From the NCBI RefSeq assembly GCF_018595675.2, contig NZ_CP092333.1:458001-522000 (forward strand): a stretch of 64,000 nucleotides of DNA, written 5' to 3'. Position numbers and translations under genes: made by a program. Within the stretch, counting starts at the first letter, position 1, and each line of letters opens with the position of its first letter. Below, piece after piece: positions 50,687 through 59,295 of the stretch. Origin of the DNA: Flavihumibacter fluvii (lineage in GTDB: Bacteria > Bacteroidota > Bacteroidia > Chitinophagales > Chitinophagaceae). Below the pieces are notes generated by a model that was given only the letters and a program-made list of their open reading frames with translations, ran no database searches and had not been told where the DNA came from.

Positions 50687-51946
50687 TTAAAATGGTACCA
50701 TAACAATAACCCTGGCCTTGCGACCCTTAAGGATTTTCCAGGCAGGACCAGCCTTCACCAGGCGAATGGCTTCACGGTCCAATTCAGGATGAAGCGACTG
50801 TTCCACTAAAAATGAGGAGAGTTTGCCATTGGCCGCAACAACAAAACTGAGGACTACATTTCCGTTGTTATTTTTAAGGCTGTCGGGAACTATTTTTTTT
50901 TGCTGCAGATAGGTATTATAATCATTCCAGCCCACAACGGGAACAGCCTCCTGTACTTTTGCGGAAAGGTCTTTCGACAACTCATTCTTAGTATTTTCCG
51001 AAGTTCTTTTCCTGGTTGAATATGCTGTTGCCACCACCTCATTCAATGCCGCATTGGCTGGTTTCAGGTTGATGGCTATATCGTTGGTGCTATCTGCGAC
51101 AGAAAGCTGGTATTTATCGCTTACGTATCCTATTGAGCTTACAGTAAGCTCAACAACAGAATCCGTAACAGGAACTAAAAAACGTCCGGCTGTATCCGTT
51201 ACTACAGAAACGCCAGCTACTTTACCCTTTAAATTTATAATAGCCCCTTGTACAGGTTTTTTTTCTTCATCAAGTACCACTCCTTTATAATCAAATAAAA
51301 CAATCTCCCTCGCAGCTGGAGCCTGTGGCGCTTTTGCAGCTGCAATTTCCGGAACTGTTTCTGTTGCCTTTTCTGAACGGGTTACTGCCAGCCCTGGTTC
51401 ATTGGCGCTAGAAATTTCCTGCTGATTATCAGATACCGGCGATGGTGATTTTCGTGAAACAGATATAGTTTTTTTCTTTTCCTTATCCAATACAGCAATG
51501 TCTGTTGGTAATACAACTGAAGTATCGTGTTTTATAAGGCTGTCCCGGGTCTCCGGCGCAACAATTGATGGTTCCAACACCGGTTGCTTCCTGGCAGCAA
51601 TATCGTTTGTAGGAGCAGGTTTCCAAAGGTAATAAGCAATAGATCCGGCGGTAATGATCAATAAGGCTGCGATAGCAGGTTTCCACCAATTGAAAGAAAT
51701 GATTTTAGGTTGATTACCGGATATACGATTGTTTAGCCGATCCTTCAAATCGGCTAGATCCCTGGTAACAGATGATGATGGTATATTGTTAAGATACTGG
51801 TAACCTTCCATCGCATCAGCAAGGATTGGATCCTCAAGAGCCGCCTTTTCCATTGCATGCATCTGCGAAGGAGTCAACTCACCTTTCCAATATTTTTCAA
51901 TATCGGTTGCGGTAAATTGGTTCATATCGTTTTTCTGCTCAGGCAT
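50687..51946 (-). CDS. Anti-sigma-like membrane protein with carboxypeptidase-regulatory and TonB C-terminal domains
   Basis: A 419-aa protein that appears to combine regulator and energy-transducer parts. The N-terminal cytoplasmic section (about 1-80) begins TATDIEKYWKGELTPSQMHA, typical of anti-sigma factors paired with Bacteroidota sigma genes. A helix at 88-108 crosses the membrane. Residues about 213-300 form a carboxypeptidase-regulatory-like domain (GVVLDEEKKPVQGAIINLKG) ending NEVVATAYSTRKR. The last 80 residues (NGNVVLSFVVAANGKLSSFL and then ILKGRKARVIVMVPF) match the TonB C-terminal domain. The start overlaps the sigma stop by one base (TAATG). Confidence 0.85.
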   Translation of the reverse strand: MPEQKNDMNQFTATDIEKYWKGELTPSQMHAMEKAALEDPILADAMEGYQYLNNIPSSSVTRDLADLKDRLNNRISGNQPKIISFNWWKPAIAALLIITAGSIAYYLWKPAPTNDIAARKQPVLEPSIVAPETRDSLIKHDTSVVLPTDIAVLDKEKKKTISVSRKSPSPVSDNQQEISSANEPGLAVTRSEKATETVPEIAAAKAPQAPAAREIVLFDYKGVVLDEEKKPVQGAIINLKGKVAGVSVVTDTAGRFLVPVTDSVVELTVSSIGYVSDKYQLSVADSTNDIAINLKPANAALNEVVATAYSTRKRTSENTKNELSKDLSAKVQEAVPVVGWNDYNTYLQQKKIVPDSLKNNNGNVVLSFVVAANGKLSSFLVEQSLHPELDREAIRLVKAGPAWKILKGRKARVIVMVPF

Positions 51947-52515
51947 TACTGGTGTTTATCCATACAAATTTTGAGGTTTCTTCGGCCATTCTGGATCAGG
52001 CTTCGCACTTTGGTCCATTCCATTCCAGTTTTGGCAACGATCTCATTATACGATTTTTGTTCCAGGTAAAACAGGCTCACGGCTTCCTGTTGTTCACCTG
52101 TTAATTGTTGCAGGCATTTTTCCAGCAGTTCTAATTGTGCTTCTTTATGAAAGCTGCCATTCAGATGCCCATTATCGTCAGATTGCATAAGTTCTGCAGG
52201 CAGTTCGATGGTTTTTCTCAATTTTCCACTTCTTAGCTGCATCAGGCAATAATTTTTTGCCACTGTGTACAACCAGCTTTTGAAATAAATGATTTCGTGC
52301 TGTTGCAATTTTAGCACCAATAGCTCGAAAATCTGCATCACGGCATCTTTGGCTGCCTCCGGATCTTCGAGGTATTTGAGGGTAAGACCATATACAAGGT
52401 CCATATACCTGCTGTATAGTTGCCCCAGGACATGGAGGTTACCCGAACTCCGGTAAGAATCCGCCAGTTCCTGATCGCTGGCGGATGAACCTGATATGGT
52501 TTTCAGAAATTCCAA
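51946..52515 (-). CDS. RNA polymerase sigma-70 family factor, ECF-like
   Basis: An ECF-type sigma factor whose region 2 reads LGQLYSRYMDLVYGLTLKYL followed by DPEAAKDAVMQIFELL, and region 4 has LTGEQQEAVSLFYLEQKSYN with a helix-turn-helix. I place the start at the TTG at 52515 (LEFLKTISGSSASDQ), giving about 190 aa; the frame is open to a TTG at 52611 but that reading would overlap the divergent VWA gene. The 1-base overlap with the following anti-sigma/TonB gene is characteristic of a sigma/anti-sigma pair. Start choice is uncertain. Confidence 0.82.
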   Translation of the reverse strand: MEFLKTISGSSASDQELADSYRSSGNLHVLGQLYSRYMDLVYGLTLKYLEDPEAAKDAVMQIFELLVLKLQQHEIIYFKSWLYTVAKNYCLMQLRSGKLRKTIELPAELMQSDDNGHLNGSFHKEAQLELLEKCLQQLTGEQQEAVSLFYLEQKSYNEIVAKTGMEWTKVRSLIQNGRRNLKICMDKHQ

Positions 52516-52593
52516 AATGTGTACCGGCAAGATAATATTTTTTCCGGGCTGTGTAATTATAGAAAACCCTGCATCCCATCTGAAAATAATTTT

Positions 52594-54540
52594 ATGCGAG
52601 GCAACTACCAAAGTATTGGAAACTTCACCTGCCTGATTTTAATGGCACTACTTTCTTCCTTTTTTTTACCTGGTCAAACTACGATCAAAGGTTTTGTAAA
52701 GGATGCACAGACCAAACAGGTGATTAGTGGGGTCACTATACAGGAAACAGGCACCCGGAAGGCTACGGTTACAGGTTCTGATGGCGGGTTTAGTTTAGCC
52801 ATTACCAGGAATTCCACCACATTGAAATTCAGTTACCCGGGCTACCAAACCCAGATGGTATTGGTGCTACTGGAAAACAAAGAATTTGAAGTATTGCTGA
52901 AGCCGGAAACAGTTGCCTTACAGGAAGTGGTGGTAACTGGTAATGCGGTAAAAAAGGATTTTAGGAGCGTGTCATCAAGTGTAGCTGCTTCTCCATTACA
53001 GGGTAGGGTTGCAGGAATAACTTTAAGTGATCAGTCAACTAAACGGGTCAGCCGTTTACACAAACCTGGTAAAACAGATGAGGAATTTTATACTGAAGAA
53101 TATGCCCCAATTCAGGAAAACAGGTTTCTTTCAGTTACAGGGAATCCGTTGTCTACTTTTTCCATTGATGTGGATGCTGCCTCTTACAGTAATGTGCGGC
53201 GTTTCATTCAACAGGGGCAACTCCCCCCGCCGGGTGCTGTTCGAACAGAAGAACTGATCAATTATTTTGATTACCATTATGCTGAACCAACCGGTGATGC
53301 ACCTTTTTCCATCCATACTGAAATTATTACCTGTCCATGGAATCAGTGCCACCAGCTGGTGTCAGTCGGATTACAAGGTAAGCGTATACCGGTTGATCAC
53401 CTGCCTGCGAGTAACCTGGTTTTCCTGATCGATGTTTCCGGATCTATGGTGAGTGAGAATAAATTACCCCTGGTAAAGGCTTCTTTGGAACTATTAACCG
53501 ATCAATTGCGGGAACAGGATAAGGTGGCTATTGTAGTATATGCAGGTAATGCAGGTTTGGTATTGTCTTCCACAAGTGGCCAGAACAAAATGAAAATTAA
53601 GGAAGCGCTCCATGCCCTTGAAGCAGGCGGATCAACCGCAGGTGGAGCAGGTATCCAACTGGCGTATAAAATTGCCCGTGACAATTTTGCAAGGAATGGC
53701 AATAACAGGGTGATTCTCTGTACGGATGGTGATTTTAATGTAGGGGCCAGCAGTGACGCCGATATGGAAAAACTAATTGAAAAAGAAAGGGCATCTGGCG
53801 TTTTTTTAACTGTGCTTGGCTATGGAATGGGTAATTATAAAGATAGTAAAATGGAGATACTTGCTGATAAGGGCAATGGTAACCATGCCTATATAGATGG
53901 GCTTACTGAAGCGAAAAAAGTATTGGTGCATGAATTCGGCGGTACATTGTTTACAATAGCCAAAGATGTTAAACTGCAGGTTGAATTCAATCCGGTTAAC
54001 GTGCTGGCCTATCGACTCATTGGATATGAGAACAGGTTATTAGATAAAGAAGATTTTAACAACGACCTGAAAGATGCGGGTGACATGGGTAGCGGGCATG
54101 CGGTTACCGCCCTGTATGAAATTATTCCGGTTGGTGTGAAAGACAATTTTACAGATAGTGTAGATCAGTTGAAATACAAGTCAGTAAATAACCGCAAAGC
54201 AATAGCCGGAAATGAAATTCTGTTTGTAAAATTCAGGTACAAAGCGCCTGATGGTAATGTCAGCAGGTTGATTCAACAAACTATAACAAAACAATCAGTG
54301 GTGAGCTGGAAGGAAGCCTCGGCTAATACTAAGTTTGCCGCGGCTGTGGCAGAATGGGGGATGATCCTGATTAACTCCACTTTCAAGCAGCAATCCAGCT
54401 TTGAGAGCATCCTGAACCTTGCGTCGGGGGCACTAGAACATGATGACCAGGGATACAGGAAAGAATTCATCGAATTGGTAAAGAAATCAAAACAACTTCT
54501 GGCGTCTGAAACTTTTTCACTCAGGGAAGAAAAAGAGTAA
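52594..54540 (+). CDS. VWA-domain protein with carboxypeptidase-regulatory domain (YfbK-like)
   Basis: A 648-aa exported or membrane protein starting at the ATG at 52594; the open frame from 52519 would overlap the divergent sigma gene. A hydrophobic leader is followed by a carboxypeptidase-regulatory-like domain (IKGFVKDAQTKQVISGVTIQ) ending ALQEVVVTGNAVKK, a piece normally seen at the N-terminus of SusC-like receptors. The von Willebrand A domain begins LVFLIDVSGSMVSENKLPLV with the metal-binding D-x-S-x-S, after a YfbK-type N-terminal VWA-associated region (STFSIDVDAASYSNVRRFIQ). It is divergent from the sigma gene, 78 bases away. Confidence 0.88.
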   Translation: MRGNYQSIGNFTCLILMALLSSFFLPGQTTIKGFVKDAQTKQVISGVTIQETGTRKATVTGSDGGFSLAITRNSTTLKFSYPGYQTQMVLVLLENKEFEVLLKPETVALQEVVVTGNAVKKDFRSVSSSVAASPLQGRVAGITLSDQSTKRVSRLHKPGKTDEEFYTEEYAPIQENRFLSVTGNPLSTFSIDVDAASYSNVRRFIQQGQLPPPGAVRTEELINYFDYHYAEPTGDAPFSIHTEIITCPWNQCHQLVSVGLQGKRIPVDHLPASNLVFLIDVSGSMVSENKLPLVKASLELLTDQLREQDKVAIVVYAGNAGLVLSSTSGQNKMKIKEALHALEAGGSTAGGAGIQLAYKIARDNFARNGNNRVILCTDGDFNVGASSDADMEKLIEKERASGVFLTVLGYGMGNYKDSKMEILADKGNGNHAYIDGLTEAKKVLVHEFGGTLFTIAKDVKLQVEFNPVNVLAYRLIGYENRLLDKEDFNNDLKDAGDMGSGHAVTALYEIIPVGVKDNFTDSVDQLKYKSVNNRKAIAGNEILFVKFRYKAPDGNVSRLIQQTITKQSVVSWKEASANTKFAAAVAEWGMILINSTFKQQSSFESILNLASGALEHDDQGYRKEFIELVKKSKQLLASETFSLREEKE

Positions 54541-54542
54541 AA

Positions 54543-54570
54543 AAGCAGGCTGGTAAGAACCGGCCTGCTT
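54543..54570. terminator. Terminator between VWA gene and xerD
   Basis: AAGCAGGCTGG and CCGGCCTGCTT form an 11-base stem (with one T-G pair) around a six-base loop, two bases beyond the VWA stop and two before the convergent xerD stop. Confidence 0.75.
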
Positions 54571-54572
54571 GC

Positions 54573-55472
54573 TTATTGAAAAGCGGGGTGAAAATTGGCT
54601 AATGTCTTGCGAAGGAACTCCCGATCGAGGTGCGTGTAGATCTCTGTGGTGGTAATACTTTCATGGCCCAGCATTTCCTGAACTGCACGGAGATCAGCCC
54701 CACCTTCAACAAGGTGTGTGGCGAATGAATGCCTGAATGTATGTGGTGAAATGTTTTTCTTAATACCTGCTTTATTTGCCAGGTCTTTAATTAATAAAAA
54801 TATCATCACACGCGATAATGCAGCACCCCTGCGGTTAAGGAAAACAACGTCTTCATTACCTGGTGCAATTTCCTGGAACTTTCGGGTATGTTCCATGTAC
54901 ATCCTAATCTGGTTTATGGCATTCCCGCCAATTGGTACCAGTCTTTCCTTGTTACCTTTGCCAATCACCCTGATAAACCCACTATCCAGAAAAAGGCAGG
55001 AGACCTGCAGGCCAACTATTTCACTAACCCTAAGTCCACAACTGTACATCGTTTCAAGGATAGCCTTGTTTCTTTCACCTTCCGGTTTACTTCTATCTAT
55101 GGCGCCGATCAATAATTCAATCTCTTCATAACTGAGCGTATCGGGAAGGGTCCTTTTAAGTTTGGGCGATTCCAGTAAAATCGTCGGATCCTCCTTTGTG
55201 AGCTGTTCAGCCTGGCAATATGAATAAAAACTACGGAGCCCGGATAAAATACGTGCCTGGCTGGTTTGGGTCATGCCCAGTTCAGCGATCCAGCGGATGA
55301 ATTGCTGCAAGTGTTCCATGTTCAGTTGGTCGGGCGTATACATCCATCCCTGCAACTGAATGAATTGGGTGAGCTTTTCAATGTCGTGCAGGTAAGCATC
55401 AACGGAATGTGCCGATAAGGATTTCTCCAATCTCAACCAAGCTTTGAAACCTTTTTTATAGGCTACCCACAT
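54573..55472 (-). CDS. xerD: Tyrosine recombinase (XerC/XerD)
   Basis: Site-specific recombinase of 299 aa for chromosome dimer resolution at dif. The N-terminal SAM-like domain is FKAWLRLEKSLSAHSVDAYL. The catalytic domain has the first Arg in MYSCGLRVSEIVGLQ, a Lys in GKGNKERLVPI, H-x-x-R in PHTFRHSFATHLVEGG, a His in MLGHESITTT, and the Tyr nucleophile in EIYTHLDREF. Single-copy location among housekeeping genes favours Xer over a phage integrase; XerC versus XerD cannot be told with certainty. Confidence 0.9.
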   Translation of the reverse strand: MWVAYKKGFKAWLRLEKSLSAHSVDAYLHDIEKLTQFIQLQGWMYTPDQLNMEHLQQFIRWIAELGMTQTSQARILSGLRSFYSYCQAEQLTKEDPTILLESPKLKRTLPDTLSYEEIELLIGAIDRSKPEGERNKAILETMYSCGLRVSEIVGLQVSCLFLDSGFIRVIGKGNKERLVPIGGNAINQIRMYMEHTRKFQEIAPGNEDVVFLNRRGAALSRVMIFLLIKDLANKAGIKKNISPHTFRHSFATHLVEGGADLRAVQEMLGHESITTTEIYTHLDREFLRKTLANFHPAFQ

Positions 55473-55550
55473 TTACTGTATCAAAATTAATTCTCCGGCA
55501 AATTAAGCATTGAATCAATTATATTGCGTTTTAAATCATTTAGTGCAAGC

Positions 55551-56072
55551 ATGAGTGTTCAGCGAAATCCCCGTGATGTGAATCTTCGTCAGTTAAAGAA
55601 GCAATTCAATGCCAATAAGCGAAAATTTAGGCGGTTTATAACAAAGGTTGAAAATGAACGCCCAAGGGGAATAGACCAGCTTACACCAGTGCTCGAAAAA
55701 GAAGTTTGGGAAGAAGTGGATTGCCTCACATGTGCCAATTGCTGCAAGAAAATGACACCAACTTTCACCACAAAAGATATCAGCCGCATTTCAGCCCATT
55801 TTGAAATGACTCCTGCGGCTTTTAAAGAAAAGTGGCTGGTATTTGAAAAAAAGGATCGGGATTGGGTAAATGTAAAAAGGCCCTGCCAGTTCCTTGACCT
55901 TAAGACGAATATGTGTTCCATTTATGCAATCCGACCATCTGATTGCGCCGGTTTTCCCTACTTGTCAAAAAAGAAGGCTGTAGATTATGTGCATGTGCAT
56001 AAGCAAAATATCGAATATTGCCCGGCAACCTATAAAATGGTGGAAAAGATGAAAGCAAGGCTCGCACCCTGA
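55551..56072 (+). CDS. YkgJ-family cysteine-cluster protein
   Basis: A 173-aa protein starting at the ATG at 55551; the open frame from 55524 adds nine unlikely residues. The signature cluster is LTCANCCKKMTPTFTTKDIS (C-x2-C-C), followed by CQFLDLKTNMCSIYAIRPSD with further cysteines and a late EYCPATYKM. The Cys pattern indicates metal, probably an iron-sulfur or zinc site. The gene is about 80 bases from the xerD start and is divergent from it. Function is uncharacterised. Confidence 0.88.
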   Translation: MSVQRNPRDVNLRQLKKQFNANKRKFRRFITKVENERPRGIDQLTPVLEKEVWEEVDCLTCANCCKKMTPTFTTKDISRISAHFEMTPAAFKEKWLVFEKKDRDWVNVKRPCQFLDLKTNMCSIYAIRPSDCAGFPYLSKKKAVDYVHVHKQNIEYCPATYKMVEKMKARLAP

Positions 56073-56079
56073 ATTGATT

Positions 56080-56430
56080 TCAGGAAATATCTTCAAAATA
56101 ATCTATAAGAAGTTTATTGGGTTCCAGAACAACAGAGATAATATCGAATTGTATTTTCCGCCATTGCGGGTTTTCCTCCAGGAAGGCAGATGCCGCATCC
56201 TGCAAATACTTTAGTTTTCTGTGATTGACCTGGTATTCGGGTGGACCGAAATTATTTCCCCGGCGTGTTTTCACCTCAATGATATGGAGTGTCCCCTTTT
56301 TTGAAGCGATCAGGTCAATTTCCTTGCGGCCATGGCGCCAGTTATTGAACAGTATGGTGAAACCATTCTCCAGCAGCCATTTTGCGGCAATTTCTTCGCC
56401 ATAGCGGCCAATAGCTAAATGGGTGGACAA
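56080..56430 (-). CDS. yraN: YraN family protein, UPF0102 (TTG start)
   Basis: A 116-aa protein of the endonuclease-fold UPF0102 family. The pattern GRYGEEIAAKWLLENGFTIL near the N-terminus, then RHGRKEIDLIASKKGTLHII, EVKTRRG and FDIISV, is the family core including the D-(x)n-E-V-K motif of nuclease folds. The start is the TTG at 56430; no in-frame ATG or GTG precedes the conserved N-terminus. It is convergent with the YkgJ-type gene, seven bases away. Confidence 0.9.
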   Translation of the reverse strand: MSTHLAIGRYGEEIAAKWLLENGFTILFNNWRHGRKEIDLIASKKGTLHIIEVKTRRGNNFGPPEYQVNHRKLKYLQDAASAFLEENPQWRKIQFDIISVVLEPNKLLIDYFEDIS

Positions 56431-56465
56431 TTTGTCTTGTTTTACTGTATTTTCGAAGTACTGCT

Positions 56466-57677
56466 ATGGAAAAACAAAATAAAATATTTGCACTGGAAGG
56501 TCAAGTGCAACACTATCAATGGGGTGGTTTCACCTATCTGCCGCAGTTGTTATCACGGTCTAACAATATGGGTAAACCTTTTGCAGAATATTGGCTGGGG
56601 GCACATGTTCAGGCACCTGCCCTGGTTGCCGGTGATGGGAAGCTCGATTATTTTATCGACCGTCACCCGGAAGTACTGGGCAGCCAGGTGACCCGGAAAT
56701 TCGGCCGGCTTCCTTACCTGTTGAAAGTGCTTGACGTAAAGGATATGTTATCGATTCAGGTGCATCCCACATTGGAAGATGCGATAGCGGGATTTGCTGC
56801 TGAAAATGCCAGTGGATTGGATATTTCAGCTCCTAACCGGAATTATAAGGATGATAACCATAAGCCCGAATTGATGGCGGCCCTTGGTGAGTTTTACCTG
56901 CTGCATGGATTCAGGGCACCGGCATCGATGATCAATATATTGCAGGAACAACCAGAATTGCAGTTCCTGCTGCCGGTCTTTAAAAAAGATGATTATGTTT
57001 CATTGTACAGGACAGTGATGGAGATGGATGCAGCAGAAGTAAATCAACGGTTAGAGCCCTTGCTGGATCGCATTATCCCCTTATACCAGGCGGACCGTTT
57101 ATCGAAAAGTAGCCCGGATTTCTGGGCGGCAAGGGCTGCGCTTACCTTCAACCAGCCAGGTTTGATCGACCGTGGAATATTTTCCGTATACCTGTTAAAC
57201 CTGGTGCGGATGAATAAGGGCGAGGCCATTTTCCAGGATGCTGGTATCTTACATGCTTACCTTGAAGGCCAGAACATTGAGATTATGGCCAATTCGGATA
57301 ATGTTCTGAGGGGTGGATTAACCCCAAAACATATCGATGTTCCGGAGCTTATGAAACATGTACGCTTTGAAGCTGTCGTACCCCTGGTGCTGAAGGGAGA
57401 AACCCTGAATGCTTATGAGAAACGTTATCCCACCCCGGCATATGATTTCGAGCTACGGGAGATACATCTCGATAAAGGTGATCATTATGGCGTGAAAGCC
57501 AATACGGTGGATATCCTATTAGTTGTAGAAGGTGACCTGGTTGCGAAATCTGCTGAAGGCACTGTACTCATTGCAGGAAAAGGAAATAGCCTGATGTTTG
57601 TGAATGGGGCAGTCGTGCAATTATCCTCCAATACCGGAGCACTTGTGTTTAAGGCAACCGTACCCTTAGACCAATAA
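56466..57677 (+). CDS. manA: Mannose-6-phosphate isomerase, type I
   Basis: Zinc enzyme interconverting mannose-6-phosphate and fructose-6-phosphate. The 403-aa protein has the family marks YLLKVLDVKDMLSIQVHPTL (zinc Gln and His), NHKPELMAAL (zinc Glu) and DAGILHAYLEGQNIEIMANS (zinc His), then NVLRGGLTPKHIDVPEL with the conserved Arg. The start ATG is at 56466. It is 35 bases from the divergent yraN start. Confidence 0.95.
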   Translation: MEKQNKIFALEGQVQHYQWGGFTYLPQLLSRSNNMGKPFAEYWLGAHVQAPALVAGDGKLDYFIDRHPEVLGSQVTRKFGRLPYLLKVLDVKDMLSIQVHPTLEDAIAGFAAENASGLDISAPNRNYKDDNHKPELMAALGEFYLLHGFRAPASMINILQEQPELQFLLPVFKKDDYVSLYRTVMEMDAAEVNQRLEPLLDRIIPLYQADRLSKSSPDFWAARAALTFNQPGLIDRGIFSVYLLNLVRMNKGEAIFQDAGILHAYLEGQNIEIMANSDNVLRGGLTPKHIDVPELMKHVRFEAVVPLVLKGETLNAYEKRYPTPAYDFELREIHLDKGDHYGVKANTVDILLVVEGDLVAKSAEGTVLIAGKGNSLMFVNGAVVQLSSNTGALVFKATVPLDQ

Positions 57678-57739
57678 AATGAATCTAAACTGGCAGATAG
57701 GCAATTTTGATTTATTTTTGCTCAATTAGAAAGCTTCAT

Positions 57740-58306
57740 ATGAAATTTAACCGTTCAATATTCATTTCTCTGGTTCTTCTGATTGTTGTGGCAGCTATCT
57801 ACAGAATTGTTCCTGCCCGGCCTTTCGGGCTAATCAGCTTTGCCCCGCATATAGCCATGGCATTGTTCGGGGGCGCTGTAATTAAGGACCGGAAATGGGC
57901 ATTTGCCTTACCTATTTTTTCAATGTTCCTGAGTGATGTGCTTTTTCAGGTGTTGTATGTGAATGGACTGAGTAGTACTCCCGGATTTTATGCAGGCCAG
58001 ATCACCAATTATGTCCTGTTTGCTGGTTTAACCCTGGTCGGATTTGCCATTAAAAGGATTACCATTCCAGCAGTTTTAACAGCATCCCTGGTGGCACCAA
58101 CCCTTTATTTTATCTTTTCAAATTTCTTTGTATGGACTGCCGGTGCTGGTTTTGAAAGGCCAAAGACACTTGAAGGTTTGTTAGCTTGTTATGCAGACGG
58201 TCTTCCTTTTTATACAAGTAGTATTGCAGCTACATTAATGTTCAGCACCATTTTATTTGGTGGATATTATTTGCTGACTGAACGAAAGAAAGTTGAGGCT
58301 GTTTAA
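57740..58306 (+). CDS. DUF6580-like integral membrane protein
   Basis: A 188-aa, five- to six-helix membrane protein. The ATG at 57740 gives a basic N-terminus (KFNRSIF) before the first helix. The pattern FGLISFAPHIAMALFGGAVI, DRKWAFALPIFSMFLSDVLF and GLLACYADGLPFYTSSIAAT matches the putative transport/ECF-S-like DUF6580 family of Bacteroidota. A possible -7 box TATTTTTG lies at 57713-57720. Its last bases overlap the tail of the decayed gene on the other strand. The transported molecule is unknown. Confidence 0.85.
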   Translation: MKFNRSIFISLVLLIVVAAIYRIVPARPFGLISFAPHIAMALFGGAVIKDRKWAFALPIFSMFLSDVLFQVLYVNGLSSTPGFYAGQITNYVLFAGLTLVGFAIKRITIPAVLTASLVAPTLYFIFSNFFVWTAGAGFERPKTLEGLLACYADGLPFYTSSIAATLMFSTILFGGYYLLTERKKVEAV

Positions 58307-58767
58307 GGGATTTCCAGGACTGATTTTTCCAGTACACCATTTTTGACTGAAATAAAGAATGAAATTCCGCCTTCGGCTGGAGACTATGTATATACATTAA
58401 ATATTTCATTTCCAATTGCTGATCTCATGACCGAGCATACTTTAATAGCCTTTTTTCCCTGTTCCAGGTGAGGGGCATATTTTCAGAACAGGTCTCCGGA
58501 CCATCTGCATAATTAGAAATAAAATAGGCATTATTTGATCCAAAGACCCTTGCAAAACCATCACTATCAATAGCCACCGCTTTTTTGGATCATCCACCGG
58601 AAGGCTGCATCAACATCTGTACCGCCTCCCATCAGCAGTATTCCGCTGGTGGTTTGGGTGTTTACATCGCCGGAATCGCCTGTAAGGAAGGACAAGACTG
58701 GTTTGCCAGTTGCAATTCCAATATGGTACATAGTAATGATTAGCGCGCACAGATGTCTATGGAACAT
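58303..58767 (-). pseudogene. Decayed, internally deleted cyanophycinase-like (peptidase S51) gene
   Basis: The minus strand holds pieces of one S51-type protein in three frames. From the ATG at 58767 one frame gives SFLTGDSGDVNTQTTSG and LLMGGGTDVDAAFRWMIQ, the N-terminal signature of exported cyanophycinase-like proteins. It stops near 58567, and a shifted frame continues with VAIDSDGFARVFGSNNAYF and PLTWN, the C-terminal signature. A second shift recovers GKKAIKV and SPAEGGISFFISVKNGVLEK to a stop at 58303. The catalytic middle, including the Ser nucleophile region, is missing. The gene is therefore inactive. Confidence 0.72.
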
Positions 58768-58788
58768 ATTAAATTATTGAACTTCAAT

Positions 58789-59270
58789 TTAAGCCATAGC
58801 CCCTAAGAAGGGAAATAGCGGGACCGCCAGGCGGACATCACCAGTAATCTGTATCTGCAAGTGCTGGCTCTGCGTTGATCCCTTCGGTGAATAATTTCCT
58901 GGCAGTTTCAGTTTGAAGTAGTGTTATAGTAGTGAGTGCAGCTATATTTTTTCTTCGCTGATGGACTAATTGTTTTTATGTCTTTTCATTACCCAGTTAG
59001 CAGCTGCAAGTGATGTAACCTGTACATGCATGACTGATTCTTACGCGGGCTCACTAGGACGGCAGGCATAGAGCGGCCTTGTAAGTCAAAGCTGGTACAT
59101 GATTGTAATAAATGCCTTTCCATCAGGTTTCAGTTAGCGCCAATGCTGCCTGGATCTGTTGCCGGTTTCCAGCAAGTGCAGGGCGGTCCCAGTCTTCGGT
59201 TGTGCATAATCGGAAGCAGCTGGTGAGCAGTGCGTCCAGTTCTCGAATAAATTAAGAGTATCTATTTCAT
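58789..59270 (-). pseudogene. Decayed maleylpyruvate-isomerase/DinB-type gene
   Basis: This stretch carries fragments of a DinB-like protein in shifting frames. After an ATG at 59270 a frameshift leads to EIDTLNLF, then RELDALLTS and TTEDWDRPALAG in the next frame, which match the start of MDMPI-type DinB proteins. Further on, ETARKLFTEGINAE and IQITGDVRLAVPLF with final LGAMA match their C-terminus, ending at a TAA at 58789. At 482 bases it is shorter than an intact gene of about 750 bases, and stops interrupt each frame, so it is a pseudogene. Assignment is from remembered family motifs and is reasonably but not fully secure. Confidence 0.6.
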
Positions 59271-59295
59271 GAAATGTTGTTGACCTATGAAAGGT

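Noticed and set aside
51946-52611. Long reading of the sigma factor from the TTG at 52611
   Set aside because: It would overlap the start of the divergent VWA gene and adds residues not seen in ECF sigma factors; 52515 leaves a normal divergent promoter gap.
54573-55472. Tyrosine recombinase considered as a phage or island integrase
   Set aside because: No attachment-site repeats, tRNA or cargo genes adjoin it, and its size and motifs fit housekeeping Xer.
56419-56691. 90-codon frame overlapping manA and the yraN start
   Set aside because: It is a frame-shifted shadow of manA; only the manA frame has zinc-site motifs.
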